Shown piece after piece: positions 11,363 through 23,800 of a DNA stretch of 64,000 nt. Positions within the stretch are counted from its first letter, which is position 1. Each line of letters starts with the position of its first letter. The notes under the pieces were generated by a model. The model was not told where the DNA came from. It made no database searches and worked only from the letters and a program-made list of their open reading frames with translations. Made by a program: the position numbers and the translations under genes. Location: contig CM043969.1 in NCBI GenBank assembly GCA_014529385.2, positions 28,600,946 to 28,664,945 on the forward strand. Reading direction: 5' to 3'. The stretch is from Adiantum capillus-veneris (Eukaryota > Streptophyta > Polypodiopsida > Polypodiales > Pteridaceae).

Positions 11363-11803
11363 CAGGATAGAGTGGAACCACAGGTTGTGGCTGAGCCTGA
11401 GCCACCTATTGTGCGTAGATCTGGACGTGTCACGCGACCTCCTGATAGGTTTGTTCCATCTATGAACTATGTCATGTTGACTGATTGCAATGAGCCTTCA
11501 TGTAACAAGGAAGCAGTGCAAATGAAGGACTCCAGGAATTGGCAATTGGCCATGCAGTCACAGATGACAGCTCTGCATAAAAAGCAGACATGGAAGCTAG
11601 TTAAATTACCACAGGGCAAAAAGGCTCTACCTTGTAAATGGGTTTACAGGTATAAGATCACCGCTCATGATAGTTAGCCAAAGTACAAAGCAAGGCTTGT
11701 TGCCAAGGGCTTTAAGCAAGAACAAGGCATTGACTTTGATGAAGTCTTCTCTCCGGTGGTCAAGATGACTACATTGAGATTCTTTCTTGCATTGGTTGCC
11801 ATT
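11363..11803 (+). pseudogene. Copia-A RT N-terminus remnant
   Basis: This encodes RRSGRVTRPPDRFVPSMNYV, then NWQLAMQSQMTALHKKQTW and LPCKWVYRYKITAHDS, a stop (TAG at 11675), then [19 protein letters not shown] and FSPVV. It continues briefly ([14 protein letters not shown]) beyond the point where Copia-B is deleted. The catalytic RT core and RNase H are missing. Confidence 0.85.
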
Positions 11804-11930
11804 ATTGTTTTGTTAAAACCTAATAAGAACTCACTATGCTCTACACATTACAGTAGAGCGAGTTCACCATATCGTTGTGCTCTTCTTCTCGCACTCTCTC
11901 TCGCGTCGCACTTCCGCTCGTACTCCTTCA
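11804..11930 (+). repeat. Partial LTR (3' part) of the Copia-A/B family
   Basis: This matches the last ~125 bp of the 192-bp Copia-B LTR, starting TTTTGTTAAAACC and ending TACTCCTTCA. The first third of the LTR and the polypurine tract are absent. Confidence 0.85.
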
Positions 11931-12254
11931 CAAGCTTGCACTAATCTCAATAGAACCTTGGGCTAATCTCATGCCCTATTTGTGCTACTATCATGTTGCA
12001 AGCTTGCGCTAATCTCAGCTTACTTACTTGTACGCCCTTTGAGGCCATGTACTCTATGCAATCCTTCTCTGGAGAGGAAGCAATCTTGCCTTCAATCTTC
12101 AATCTTAAGAGCCTTCAACCTTCAATCTCTATAGCATGCCTTAAGCGCTAATGAAACCCTAAACCCAAGGTCGGAGTTTGCATACAAATCGTCATGGGGA
12201 GAAGGGAGTCTTCCTCGGCCCGAAAGCCTCCTACCAAGTACCTTTGTAAACTAC

Positions 12255-13155
12255 CTCTAGCCATCCACGCCGGCATGGATGGCTAGAGGTAGTTTTTTTT
12301 CCCCAATGTTTAAGATTATGTTTTGTAAGGCTACTAATTTTAATTTAAATTATTGGCCCTTTTAAAGAATACAAAAACCTTTCGTAAAGCTTTCTACACA
12401 TTACAGAAGGATAAACTAAACTATAGTAGAGATGCATTCTTAGCCTAAACTCTTGGATAAACAAAACTACTGCATACCCTCTATTGCTTTTGTGATTTAT
12501 GGTGTCTCATAGCTTCTGTTAGAACTGTCTATAGCCATCCACGCCAGCATGGGTGGCTAGAATGAATTTTTGAATATGATAATTTATCTATAGATAAGCT
12601 CTCTATGGAGATTTTTAGAGTTATATAGCTTCTGCTAGAACTATCTGTAGCCATCCACGCCGGCAAGGATGGCTGGAAGGAACTTTTGAATGTGTTAATT
12701 TATCTATAGATAAGCTCTCTATGGAGATTTTCAGAGTTGCATAGCTTTTGTTAGAACTGTCTGTAGCCATCCACGCCGACGTGGATGGCTAGAAGTAATT
12801 TTTGAATGTGTGAATTTATCTATAGATAAGCTCTCTCTAGAGATTTGCAGAGTTGCATAGCTTCTCTAAGAACTGCCTGTAGCCATCCACGCTGATGTGG
12901 ATCGCTAGAAGGAGTTTCCTGGGACTTTTTTTTTTTGCAATGATTCATTCTCAGTAAGCTCCCTCAAGCCATCCACGCCGACATGGATGGCTAGAAGGAA
13001 TTTCTCAAGATGAAATTTTATAATTGGGTATGCTTTTTTCAAATCTGTTAGCTCCCTCTTGTGATCCACGCCAACTTGGATGCTTTGGTGGATGATCAAT
13101 AAATAAAGTTTTGATTTTTTTAATTGCCTTTAGGCATCCGCGTCGGCATTGACTC
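12255..13155. repeat. Degenerate palindromic minisatellite in intron 1
   Basis: About eight copies of a core resembling AGCCATCCACGCCGGCATGG and then ATGGCTAGA occur at 12257, 12532, 12650, 12765, 12881, 12964, 13050 and 13130 (approximate). Each core is an imperfect inverted repeat (AGCCATCCA/TGGATGGCT). Four central units are 115-120 bp long and share TTATCTATAGATAAGCTCTCT and similar flanks. The array fills the first intron of methyltransferase copy 1; the copy 2 intron 1 is only about 350 bp and lacks it. Confidence 0.8.
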
Positions 13156-15623
13156 CTAGACGCAGTTTCAGTGAAGTAAATAAATTGGTTTTTGTTGTGT
13201 TTTGCAAGTCCTTCAATTTGTGGACTAGGTCGCAGAGGGAGACAACTCTCTTCAACTCAAGCTTCCAGTATCTTAGAGAGAAGTGATCAAATAAGTGCAG
13301 TACCTGTCACAGATATGACAGAAGGTTTGGAGACACAAGAAGAGGAGATGCAAAGTCAAGACTTGGGGCTTGGCTCCATAAATGAAGTTGATGAATCTCT
13401 TGCCCCACAAGAGGCATGTTTACAAATAGTGCCTTATGTCGTAAGAGATGAAGTAGCAGTAGATACCGAGACAGGGGACGAGCACAAGCTTTACATGCAT
13501 GGAGGACAAGATATTCTTCAATGTACTCGCATGTTTAGTTGTTTTGATTGTCCACCGATTCCTTTATGTCGATTGATCCCATATGCAAGGGTGAGAGGCT
13601 TAAGAGGTGATGTTAGTGGATTGAAATTTGCTTTTGCAAAGGAGGGCTATATGCAAGAAAAAGGAGCTTTTATTGTTTCAATTTGGAATTGCAAGAAGGA
13701 GGAAGCTTATGTTACAGGTATTTCATTTCTCTACTTTGATCTTTCCTACTTTCTGTTTCTACTGTGTTTTTTGTTGTTCTCATAAATAGTAGTTGAGTAT
13801 GCTTTTCTGTCTATGCTTATCTATTTTGCAAAGGACCTTCTTACTTCATGGGACCCAATATGGGCTGATATACATAAAGATTTTGAATTTGAGCTTTCTA
13901 AAAGACCAAATCTTCAAGCCCTTTCTAATAAAATGTTCTATGTTTGGGAGGGTAATCTAGAACGGTCGCTTGGACGACTGCTATTAAAGAGAGATTCTCC
14001 ACAGTTCGAGAGAAACATTGTAGTGTGCTTTGTACAGTAAGTTATTGATCCTACACGAGTGCCAGAGATAGCTCTTCGTAGTAGCTTGCAAAGAATGAAT
14101 TTGTAAGTTTTATGACTTTCTATATATTTTAGCAAAAAATGTCTATGTTATGTTTCTAACTTTGTATGTATTGTATATGAACTTGGAATAGCATGAACAC
14201 ACATGCTCTTGTGGTCACCCATCTTAGGGATGAGCTTGTCAACTGCTCCCATATTTGTGTAGTAGGTCATGAAGCTTATGTAACGGGGCTTCCAGAAAAA
14301 GATCAAAAGTTGATTGTTGTAGTCCGTAAGAAATACTCAAAGGGTGTGGAACCTTGGTATCCACTTACTCGTCGATACTTGGGAAAGCTCTTATACAATG
14401 TAAGTGCCTTTGGCTTGCTTTTTAAGAAAGATCTCATGTTTGGTTTTTTTTGAAAATTATGTGTTTTCAATTCTGTGTTGAAGGATAAAATATCCAAGTA
14501 ATTGAGCCAAAGAGTATGTGCTTGTTTTTTTGCAAATTATTTATTTTTAAGTATGTGTTGAAGGTTCAAATGTCCAAGGAATTGAGCCAAACAATAGAGA
14601 AAGCTAGGCAGACAATGACAAATGAAGAACTTATAAAAGAGGAGGAGAAGATATTGAATGATTTAGCACTCAAATATGGAGAGCGCGTTGGAAAGGTGGT
14701 TGAAATATTTTTGTTTAGGTGTTTTGCACATAGTGTAATAGCTGTTCAAACTTGGTTTTTTATTCGTTGCTCAAATACTACAGCTACTAAATATTGTTGA
14801 TCCGAATCTTGGACCGGATTGGATGGTTCGAGTTCTTGCACTCAAGTGGGGTCCTGATAGTTGGGCTACGCTTGAGAAACTGAACTTAATTGCTATGCAT
14901 GGTGCTCCTGTCTTGAGCAAATTGTTATGGGTTTCCTTGCTTGAGGCAGACAAGATTACTAAAGCATCTTATGGTTTAAAGAAAGGAGATCATGTGTATC
15001 GCATGTAAGTAAAGTTTCTTTTGACATTCAAGAATCTTCGATGTAGGATTGCTAGCTTTTTGTGATTGTTTTAGTTTTTTCTCATCTTCCTTGTTATGTA
15101 GTTGGATTCATAGAGAGGGCCTTCAACAAAGGATTTTTGATAGAGCCACAAAGTTTGTGGAGAACTTAACCAACATTGTTGGTGGTATTTTGTTGCCTCA
15201 TGATTGCTCTCTTGCCTCTTACTTTGAGGAGCTCAAGTTTGAAGCACGGCCCTATCTTTTTCCTTTGGAAACCTCTCTTGAAGCTAAGACAAAAGATGTT
15301 GACAAGCAAGCTATGAAGAAAGTGGACACAGTACGCATGGCATCTCAACGGCTAGCCTATAGGTCAAGCTCATCATACTTTTATTTCAAGCTTTTCATAA
15401 TTACAAAGTTTTTAGTGATGTTATTTTGTTTGATTGTTTTAGATTTCTATTATCCTTGGTTGGAAAAGGCTTTCTTCCAGGGATTCCATTCTTAGCTAAG
15501 CAGTGGGCACAACTATCTACTGGGGAAGAATGCATGTACTCCCCTTCCATACATAAAGCTTACTACTTGGGAGATGGAGACATGCCCATGGTGGATAGAC
15601 ATGGCTTCTGGGCATGTATTGGC

Positions 15624-15625
<2 letters not shown>

Positions 15626-15688
<63 letters not shown>
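15626..15688 (+). repeat. (GA)n microsatellite inside a coding exon
   Basis: About 31 GA units lie in exon 8 of methyltransferase copy 1. Copy 2 has GRERELQ at the matching position, so the tract looks like an expansion of a native Arg-Glu codon run. It would encode a long Arg-Glu repeat. Confidence 0.9.
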
Positions 15689-15691
<3 letters not shown>

Positions 15692-16225
15692 CACGATACT
15701 ATGAGAGTTGGTGGCACATCCGTCGATGTGCCTCTACCTCCTAGAGTGAATGAGATGATATCAGGTAAATGGTTACTCAAAACAGTCTCAAACATGATTT
15801 GTTGAAGATCGTTAAACTCTCTTTTTCCTTAACTTATTTGTTTTACATACTGGTGATATTGTGTTTTTTTGCTTTTTCTAAGCTACAAATACTTCTCACA
15901 AGGGAAAGGTGGTGATTGTTGAGACTAGGGTGGATGAAAACATGGAGTGAGAGCATGGTGAGCTATCACTTATGATGCAGTCGTTTGTATGTTCATTTAT
16001 TGGAGTTAATTCACTTTGTTTAGCCTCTTGTATCGCAGTAGGTCATGGGGATATTGTTGCAAAGAAAACCATTTTTTTTTGTCTAAATCGTTGATATTCC
16101 CTTGTCTTCTCTGTCCTCATTGTCTGACTCACGATGCATGGCCATTTATGGGGACTACATAGCCATTGCTGCTGATTTGAGGGCCGGTGTTCGACATCCG
16201 GCATGGATTCATGTTCATGAGAACA

Positions 16226-16280
16226 GGGGAATCCCCATCCCCGAGCAAGTACTTTCGAGCAAACAAAAAACCGGGCGAGA
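16226..16280 (+). repeat. Element 2 left terminus
   Basis: The terminus GGGGAATCCC is followed by CGAGCAAG (16242), CGAGCAAA (16256) and CGGGCGAG (16272). Spacings of 16, 14 and 16 nt equal those of element 1. Confidence 0.7.
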
Positions 16281-16673
16281 TAGGTTAGATAAGCGAACTT
16301 GTTGTATCTTACTTTGTTTATAACAAAAGATCCATAATGTTAATTTGTTCGCAAACGTATATAGAAAATTTAAGAGAGGCACTTGAACTAACCTAGCCAC
16401 CAAAAAATTGAGAAAAGAAATTGAATGAAGAACATAACCCCAATCTTTAATAAAGATTATGTAGCAAACCTGCTGCATCTTACATTGTTTAAAACAAAAT
16501 AGTGTTCATTTGTTTACAAACACATATGAAATTTACAAGAAAATATTAAATAGAATGCACTCTCAAAACTTGTGCTGATCTCTCACAAACTAGGGCTTAT
16601 CATAAGTAGACAAAATACCACTGCATTTCAAACTACATACCACACAAAGCCTTCACATCTAGAGGCACTTTAA

Positions 16674-19600
16674 CTATTGTTGCACATTTGGCCGCAATCC
16701 TCCCAAAGCTTGAAACAGCTCCACCTTCGTTAGGGCTCCTTAGTGCATGAACTCATGGGCATGAGAGTCCAAACCCAAAATTTGGAGAAACACATAGTAA
16801 ATATGATTGCATGGCACATATGTCAACCTCTTGGACTCTCTCTTTTGGAAGCCCTCACATGTACATCTTGGAAAATCAGCCAATGTCACAGAGTATGAAA
16901 CTCCCTTTGCCCTTGACCCCTCTGTGCTAATGTAGAAAACATGTGTTTCATTGCACACAACAATAACCTCTTTAACTAATGTTGCTGCCATGCATTTTCC
17001 AATATCAATTATTGTCTGAAATTCTTTTGTTATCTCTGAGCGCCATTTAATAATCTTGCCATCCCTGTATTTGGGCCGAAAGGCACTTGGAACTCTATTT
17101 GCTCCTCGAATCCATTCATAGTTGCACATTCTACCCCATGTTGTTGTTGAAGTACAAAACCATTTGCTTGGAGTTGTTTTGCCTCATGTGGTAGTAGATT
17201 TGTGCCCTCTGCGACCCTCCAAACCCCTGGTGCAGGTCCGGGTGGCCTCACCACCATGTCATGAATCTTCCATGTGTGCATGTTACTAGCATTGTAGAAC
17301 CATACATAACCCTCAACAATCCCCCCAGGCTTTGATCCTGATGAGGGATATTTTCTTCGACCCCAAAAGCACGGTGCAGCTACCCCAGAATTAATATTAG
17401 GCGAGCCGTGATTAATGAATCATCCACATCTATCTGTTTGATCTTGCAAAATGTAATTTTACGTCCAGGTTCAGTTCTCCTAATTGCCCATACCGTTTTT
17501 GCAACAGTCACCTCAGGCCAATACTTTGTTTCCCCATGTGTACGTGCATACTTTGTTTCCCCATGTGCACGTGCATACTTTGTTCCACCAATGGGTTCAG
17601 TGACTGTGACATACTCTGGCCTGTGGCTATCATCCTCTAGCACAAGGGCCAACATCCACAAAGATTGGTCTCTTTTTCTTTACACTCTTCTCCCTTATAT
17701 TTGACCTATTCATCTATGGACTTTGCAAACCCATTTCGTCCATTGAGCAGTGTGTAAGATCGACCAACTTCATTGCAGCCGAGGCAGTGGATGAATGATT
17801 TAAAAATCTTTGTGCAAGGTCTTGTATTCCGGGACCACTACATGTCTTTGCACCTTTAAGGTATGCATTGTACTTAACACTTTGTAGTACAGCCATTGCC
17901 ATATCTGCCCCTGCGGCTTCATATAAACTGATTTTCTCTTTGAAACCAAAGCATGCCCGCATGCTAGCATGTTTACTCTCAGACAAGTTAGTGTTTGGCA
18001 CAAAAATGCCAGACTCATCTTGCATAACAAATCTTCCTCCCCAATGTGAAACTCTGATATCCCACCAAGCCAACCATGTCTCCAAACGTGAAACTTCACC
18101 ATCAACAACATGCCTTGCTCTCCAAAAGCGACGAAGCTCTCCTTTGCAAACATCTGCTTGATTCTCTGATGGTGCATTTCACCATTTTCGGCATTTAATT
18201 TTGTGTTCCTCTTGTGAGGAAGGTTTGATACACTTAGTAGTATGCCGGATCATGGATTGCTCCCAATGAACCACACAAGACCTTTCCTTAGATGGTATAA
18301 CCTTGTTGGGACCCCCAAAGTAAACTGTTCTGATTGCTATCCAATTTGCATTAGCCTCATGAGGCATGAAACCTCTGAACTCAGGCTTATCAAATCCTTG
18401 ATCTTGAACCACCTTATTGAGCATCTTCCAAAACTCTATCTGTGCAAACTTATTCTCCACAGTAAACTCACATGTTGCGATTGTCATAAGTTCACGCACA
18501 AACGGATCATAAACATGTGCAGACATTGTGGGCCATCCTTGCACACGATGCACATGATCAAAGTGTATCCACATCTGCTCAAGATTTCCACCCGGACGCA
18601 TTTGTATTATCCAGATCAACTCCACTTCCTGGCCCAATTATTGACATCTTGAACACATGTGGTTGTTGGGCATTTCCAAGTTGACCAGGGAAGAGAACAT
18701 CATGTATATATGGATACCTACTCTTACTCGTCACTGCTTCTAAGTTTTTTGCACTTATATTTTTTGATCTTTTGGCGCATTCCAAGCTTCGTTCAATCCT
18801 TCATCTACTTGACAAAGGTGTGATTGTGTCCAAAAATTCAACAAACTCACAATCTTCAATATATTTTGTGTTGTCTGCATTTTCCATTACAAGCTTTCCC
18901 ATGATCATATCCTGAGCAGTCATGCGCTCGAGCCGTTTGGCTGTAGTGAATGGTTCTTGAGCAGCACGAGCTTGAAGCACTGATGATACTTTTTTCTCAT
19001 TTACTCTTGACCTCCCTTCCACACAAGGATGTTGATGCTCACCTAGATGTAGCACACAACGGGTCCACTTTTGTTTCTCCCTTGGCATACAATAATAAAT
19101 AGCTGCAAACACGTTGCCACACACTCTGGCATTTCAAAGCAATGATTGCATGTCAAGGTGCCATATTCAGGTGTCAGCATGCCTTTCGGAGATGACTTTG
19201 AAAGCCGACCTCGCCAATGAACCTCATTGTAGAGTCCTGTCCTCGAGTAATATGGACAATCAATGTTGACACAACATAAGTGACCCGAGCATCGAGACTG
19301 AACCTAACAACCCCTGGAAAGGTATCACTGCTACATCTGACATATTCAGTCCACATGTGGCTATCATGTCTCTGTTCCATCCCAATCATTCCATTAGCGT
19401 GACCTAGAGAGGGCAACTCAAATGCAACATATCCATCATAAAACACAGGAAGCTCTTGAACTTGAATGATGTCTTTAGCTTGTTTCAGGGCCAAGTACAA
19501 GTTGCTCTGCAAAGGCATTGAGCATATAATATCAAGTACGCTAGAGCAGCCACGTGACTCGGCATCTGATTCTAAATCAATAATTACTGGAGGAGCCTTA

Positions 19601-19872
19601 ATTCCATTGTCATGTTCAGGAGTTGTCAAGCAAACCTAGAAGAACTGACAGACATCATGATTCAGAAGGAAGACCTCTTCACCACTAATAGACTCAGTAA
19701 CTTCCATCTTTACCTATCCTCCACTTAGTGTAAGTGGATGTAAAGTAAATGCATTAGTTAGCTCAAAATGTTGTTCCACAGAAGAGACAGAAAGCGCATA
19801 TGTGCTGCCTTCAAAAATAAGGACAAGCTTTTGACCAACTTGTGGCCCGAATACTGTAATGTGCCTAGACAT
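16674..19872 (-). pseudogene. MULE-like SWIM-domain transposase, copy 2
   Basis: This is homologous along its length to copy 1. An in-frame N-terminal extension starts at ATG 19872 (MSRHITVFGPQVGQK) but contains two TAG stops before the part that matches copy 1. Visible motifs are RHDSHMWTEY, VSTLIVHITR in place of the cysteine-rich copy 1 stretch (shifted), HLGEHQHPC, HVYDPFVRELMTIA, GFMPHEANANW, NLSESKHASMRA and the SWIM finger CTC...CNH near 16810-16865. Frames change at least five or six times, and a TAA replaces Gln in EFMHQGAL near the C terminus; the last stop is at 16674-16676. GFMPHEAN replaces GFMADEAS, so the presumed catalytic Asp is lost. It is clearly non-functional and more decayed than copy 1. 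Confidence 0.75.
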
Positions 19873-20862
19873 TGGAAGCAATCGTCCTAAAGAAGTAAGG
19901 TTACTAATTAAGTTTCAAATGAAAGTGAGTGCAGAGTCTAGAGTGAAAAATAACAGCAGCTACAGATGGTAGTTGTTATTTCGGGCGTCATTCTCCAAAA
20001 AGCGGTGCAGACGGCTTGCATTCGTAAAACATGATCACCAAAACATTAAGCAAATCCGGTTCAAAATCTTGTAAATTCTTTAAAATCTTGTCAAATCTCT
20101 AAAATTGGTCCTCTAAGTAGCTTGACTTATGCCAAAATCTTTTAAATTTTTTAAAATTGGGCCTCTGTGAAACGTGCTCTCTCTGCATTTTCTCTGAGGT
20201 TCCTGTTGCGCGCGTGCGTGGAGGGTTTTCTCTGTTGTGTGCATGCGTGCTTTTTCTCTATTGCCGTGCGTGTGAGGAGCCCTACCATACTACCCGTAGG
20301 AGCGCGTACCGATGCGTGGTGGTTCAGGCAGGTCAGGTTCAGTGCAGGCTGGTTCAGGCAGGTTGGTTTAGTGCAGGCAGGTTTAGACAGGCTGGTTCAG
20401 GAAGGTCAGGTTCAACAAATCAGGTTCAGGCAGGTCAGGTTCAGGTACAACTGGTTCAGCAAGTCGTCGATCGGGCTCTGCACGCTCAGCAAGTTGAGGG
20501 CTCTACAAGTCGAGCAGCCCTACCATACTAGCCGTAGGAGCGCACGTCGGTGCACGGTGGTTCAGGTAGCTCACATTCAGCGATAAGCTTCGGATATGGC
20601 TAGTTAATGAAGCTCTGGTTCAGGTAGATCAGGTACGACAAAGTTTACAAATCAGGTACAACAGAACAGGTTCAGCAAATCGGGCTCTGCAAGTTCAGGG
20701 ATGTAGCAGGTCCATGGATATTCAAGGATTTAGGGTCAATTCCCTTAACGAGCACGCGCTGTAGTGCGCCTGTTGTAGTAGGTGTGAATTCCGGTTTCAG
20801 AAGAGTGGTTTCCGGCTTTAGAAAGGTGCTTTGAGAGGTGTGATTGAGAACAAGGATTGACA
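19873..20862. other. Divergent intergenic region of element 2
   Basis: This lies between the start of transposase copy 2 and exon 1 of methyltransferase copy 2, so it should hold both promoters. It contains a run of related G-rich repeats at 20318-20660. Two ~45-bp direct repeats starting CCCTACCATACT occur at 20280 and 20519. The open frames across it (for example 20157-20586) are repeat-derived and not supported as genes. Confidence 0.6.
20318..20660 (+). repeat. GGTTCAGGCAGG-type minisatellite
   Basis: Many short units such as GGTTCAGGCAGGTCA, GGTTCAGTGCAGGCT and GGTTCAGGTACAACT recur with variable spacing. The array lies upstream of methyltransferase exon 1 in element 2 and was not found in element 1. 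Confidence 0.8.
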
Positions 20863-23800
20863 ATGGCTGGTCGAAACTTTGTGTTGACTCGAAGGGGTCG
20901 TCCACCTACAAGGTACTCAATGATGCTTAATGCAAACTATTCAGGTGTTTTATTAGAGAATGTCTATGGCTATCTTCAATAAATTAACATGTATATGCCA
21001 AAGTTTACAAAGTTGTCACAGCAATACTTGAGATCTTGCCTGTACTTGATTGCTTAATACTTTTTCTGGAGAATAATATTGGTCTTAATTTTTCAAATGA
21101 GAAGCCATTATGGGCTATAGTATTTTTTGAAATAATGCTCTATGTACAAAGGTAGCTCTGTCCAATTTTTTTAAAGATTTCTATTGTGTTTTAGTGCAAT
21201 ATGGTGCCATATATGGTTTGGCTCTTTTGTAAAATTATTGTCTCCATGTTTCTTGTTGATGTTGGAACAACCCGAAACCGCGTGGAAGATCACGAAGGGG
21301 AAGGAATAACAATGCTTCTCTGTATGGCAAGGTAGATGCCAGTGATCAAGTATCTTCAGTCTCAGCTACCGACATGATAGAGGAAATTGAGACACAAGGT
21401 GAGGAGGTTCTTTCCATGGAAATGGGACAGAGCTCCCTACACGAAGTTGATGATACTTTAGCCACCGAGGAGAATGGTTTACAGATTGTCCCATGGGAGA
21501 TAATGGATGAGGTTACGGCAGCATCGGAGATGGAACATGAGCAAAAGATCTTTATGCATAGAGGTGCAGACATTCTTGAAAGCACACGTGTTTTTAGTTT
21601 CTCCGATTGTCCCTCCATTCCTTTATGTAGATTGATTCCATATGCGAGAGTGAGAGGTTTGAGAGATGATCTCAGTGGATTGAAGGTGGCCTTTGCAAAA
21701 GAAGGTTATATGCTAGAGAAAGGAGCATTCATTGTCTCTTTGGTAACATGCAAAAGACAGGAGAGTTTTGTGAATGGTATGGGTTCACACTTTTCATTTT
21801 TGTATTGATGTCCACGTGCTATGAATGTTGTTTGAAGTTTGATTTTGTGAATGTTCTAGATGAGATAAAGGCTACATGGGATCCTCTTTGGAATGAAATC
21901 AATGAATAATTTGAAGCCGAGTTAAAAAAGCAAAGAAAGTTTCAAGATCTCACAAATCACATGTTCTATGTTTGGGAAGGGAATCATCGCACCGTGGCTT
22001 GGATGGAAGCGATAAAAGAGAAGTTCTCCAGTTCAAAGGAGAAACACTGTCGAGTCCTATGCACCATTATAGATCCCACTAAGGTGCCAGAGATTGCCTT
22101 ACTAAGCAGTTTACAACGAATGAACTTGTGAGTGTTGATGTTTCTTCTATCTTTGCTAACACTTGAATGTGAGTATCAAATGTTCTTTTGGTCTTTCAAT
22201 GCAGCATGAACACTCATGCCCTTGTTGTCACTCATCTTCGTGATGAGATTGTCAATACGGCACATATTTGTACAACGGACCATGAAATGTATCTCAAGGG
22301 TTTGCCAGATAAAGATAAAAAACTTATTGCCGTTGTACGGAAGAAGAATGCCAAAGGTACAGAGCCTTGGTATCCACTTATGCGACGGTACCTTGGCAGA
22401 TTGGTCTATGACGTATGTGTCAGACTAAATGATTTTTGCTCTCATTTAAATGCATGATTTCAAATCTTGTTAACGTATATTTAATTTTAGATTCAAATGA
22501 CAAAAGAAAAAGAAAATCAAGTTGCTCTTATCAAGCAAAGCTTGTCTGCGGAAGAGCATCAGAAAGAAGAAGAGAGAATTTGTGAGGAGATTACTCACAA
22601 ATATCAGGATCGAATTGGAAAGGTATGTAGATGACATGAATTCACGGCATTCTCTTGAGAAAAACGTGCAAAAAGTTACTTAAGTACTTGTCATTTGCAA
22701 TATTAAATTTTTCAGTTGCTTAACATTATTGATTCCAATCTTGGGACGGATTGGCTAGCAAGAGTTTTGTCTTTGAAATGGGGTCTTGATAGTTGGGCTA
22801 CGTTGGAGAAGCTGAACTTAATAGCACTTCAAGATGCCCCTGTGCAAAACAAGATTCATTGGGTTTCATTATTGGAAGCAGACAAGATTACAAGGAGTGC
22901 ATATGGTCTGAAAAAGGGAGATCACGTCTTTCGCATGTAAGTATAGCTAAGATTAAAAGTACTAAATATATCATGTCTTTATATATAAGTCTAACTTTGT
23001 CTCCTCTTTTTATTTGGGATTGTAGCTGGCTTCGTAGAGAGGGTTTTTTGGCCCGGGTTTTTCAGAGGACATTTCAGATTGTGTCAGATCTTTTGGATGT
23101 GCCAGGCGGGGTGCCTTTGCAGCATAACTGCACTATTGCATTCTACTTTGAAGAAATTAAATTTGAGGCAAGGCCCTATCTATTTCCAATAGAGGTGTCT
23201 TTTGGAATGAAGACTAAGGATATCGATAAGCAGGCATTAAAGAAGGTGGATACATTGAGAATGGCGGCACAACGTTTGGCTTTCAGGTGAATCACTAACT
23301 GACTTAGATATATATTATTTGTTGTTATTGTTTCGTAACATTCGTGTCACCTAATTGACCTTTGTAGATTCTTCATGTTCTTGGTTACCAAGAGTGTCTT
23401 GCCTGCCATACCCTTTCTGGCTAGACAGTGGACTCAGCTAGCGATCCAAGACACAAGCATGTATCCCTCTAGTATGCACACATTGACTCCTTGGGAGATA
23501 GATAATTGTCCATGGTGGATAGATATGGAGAAGGGCCATGTTCTTGGACGTGAAAGAGAGCTACAAGAGATGATATCGAAGGATGCTGCGATGAAGGTTC
23601 CACCAGCAGACATAGTAGAAGAGAGTCGTGCAGGTATGTTTGATCATGTTCATATTTACCTATCTAAAAGTTACAGTGCTTTGATTTGAAGTTATCTATT
23701 TTAGCTATGCGCAACTCACAAAAGGAAAAGGAGAGGGTTGTGGATCCCATCATTGACAAGGAGGTGGAGCCACCTCCAGGTAAACTACAAAAACATTTGT

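Larger units (their letters stand above)
9264..11930 (+). mobile_element. Copia-A, rearranged relative of Copia-B
   Basis: The sequence is nearly collinear with Copia-B (24955 onward) but lacks the 5' LTR, primer site and leader. It has gag, part of protease, then a 583-bp inverted foreign segment in place of the integrase region, then the RT N-terminus. It finally jumps from GCCATTATTG into the 3' portion of the LTR, ending tactccttca at 11930. It cannot be autonomous. It lies between the two divergent genes of element 1. No clear TSD was found, so it may have arrived by recombination or repair rather than by normal retrotransposition. Confidence 0.8.
12193..16225 (+). pseudogene. ParB-like/methyltransferase gene, copy 1, exons 1-10 (5' part)
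   Basis: This is a multi-exon gene. Probable exon 1 (ATG at 12193, MGRRESSSARKPPT) resembles the AT-hook-like exon 1 of copy 2. Exon 2 is about 13198-13717, followed by exons at about 13833-14102, 14192-14399, 14564-14695, 14784-15004, 15102-15362, 15443-15763, 15883-15957 and 16037-16225; nearly all introns are GT-AG. Exon 2 carries CPPIPLCRLIPYARVRGLRG, a ParB-like N-terminal pattern. The following GNHR-type motif is disrupted by a 1-base loss, with a compensating 4-base gain about 80 nt downstream. The gene is cut within AWIHVHEN by element 2 and resumes at about 30375. Domain assignment is by motif, not by search. Confidence 0.7.

Noticed and set aside
15614-15805. Separate Arg-Glu repeat protein
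   Set aside because: It is the GA microsatellite inside an exon of the ParB-methyltransferase gene, not an independent gene.
20157-20586. Overlapping 124- and 139-codon plus-strand ORFs
   Set aside because: They are translations of the GGTTCAGGCAGG minisatellite in overlapping frames, with no domain and no counterpart in element 1.
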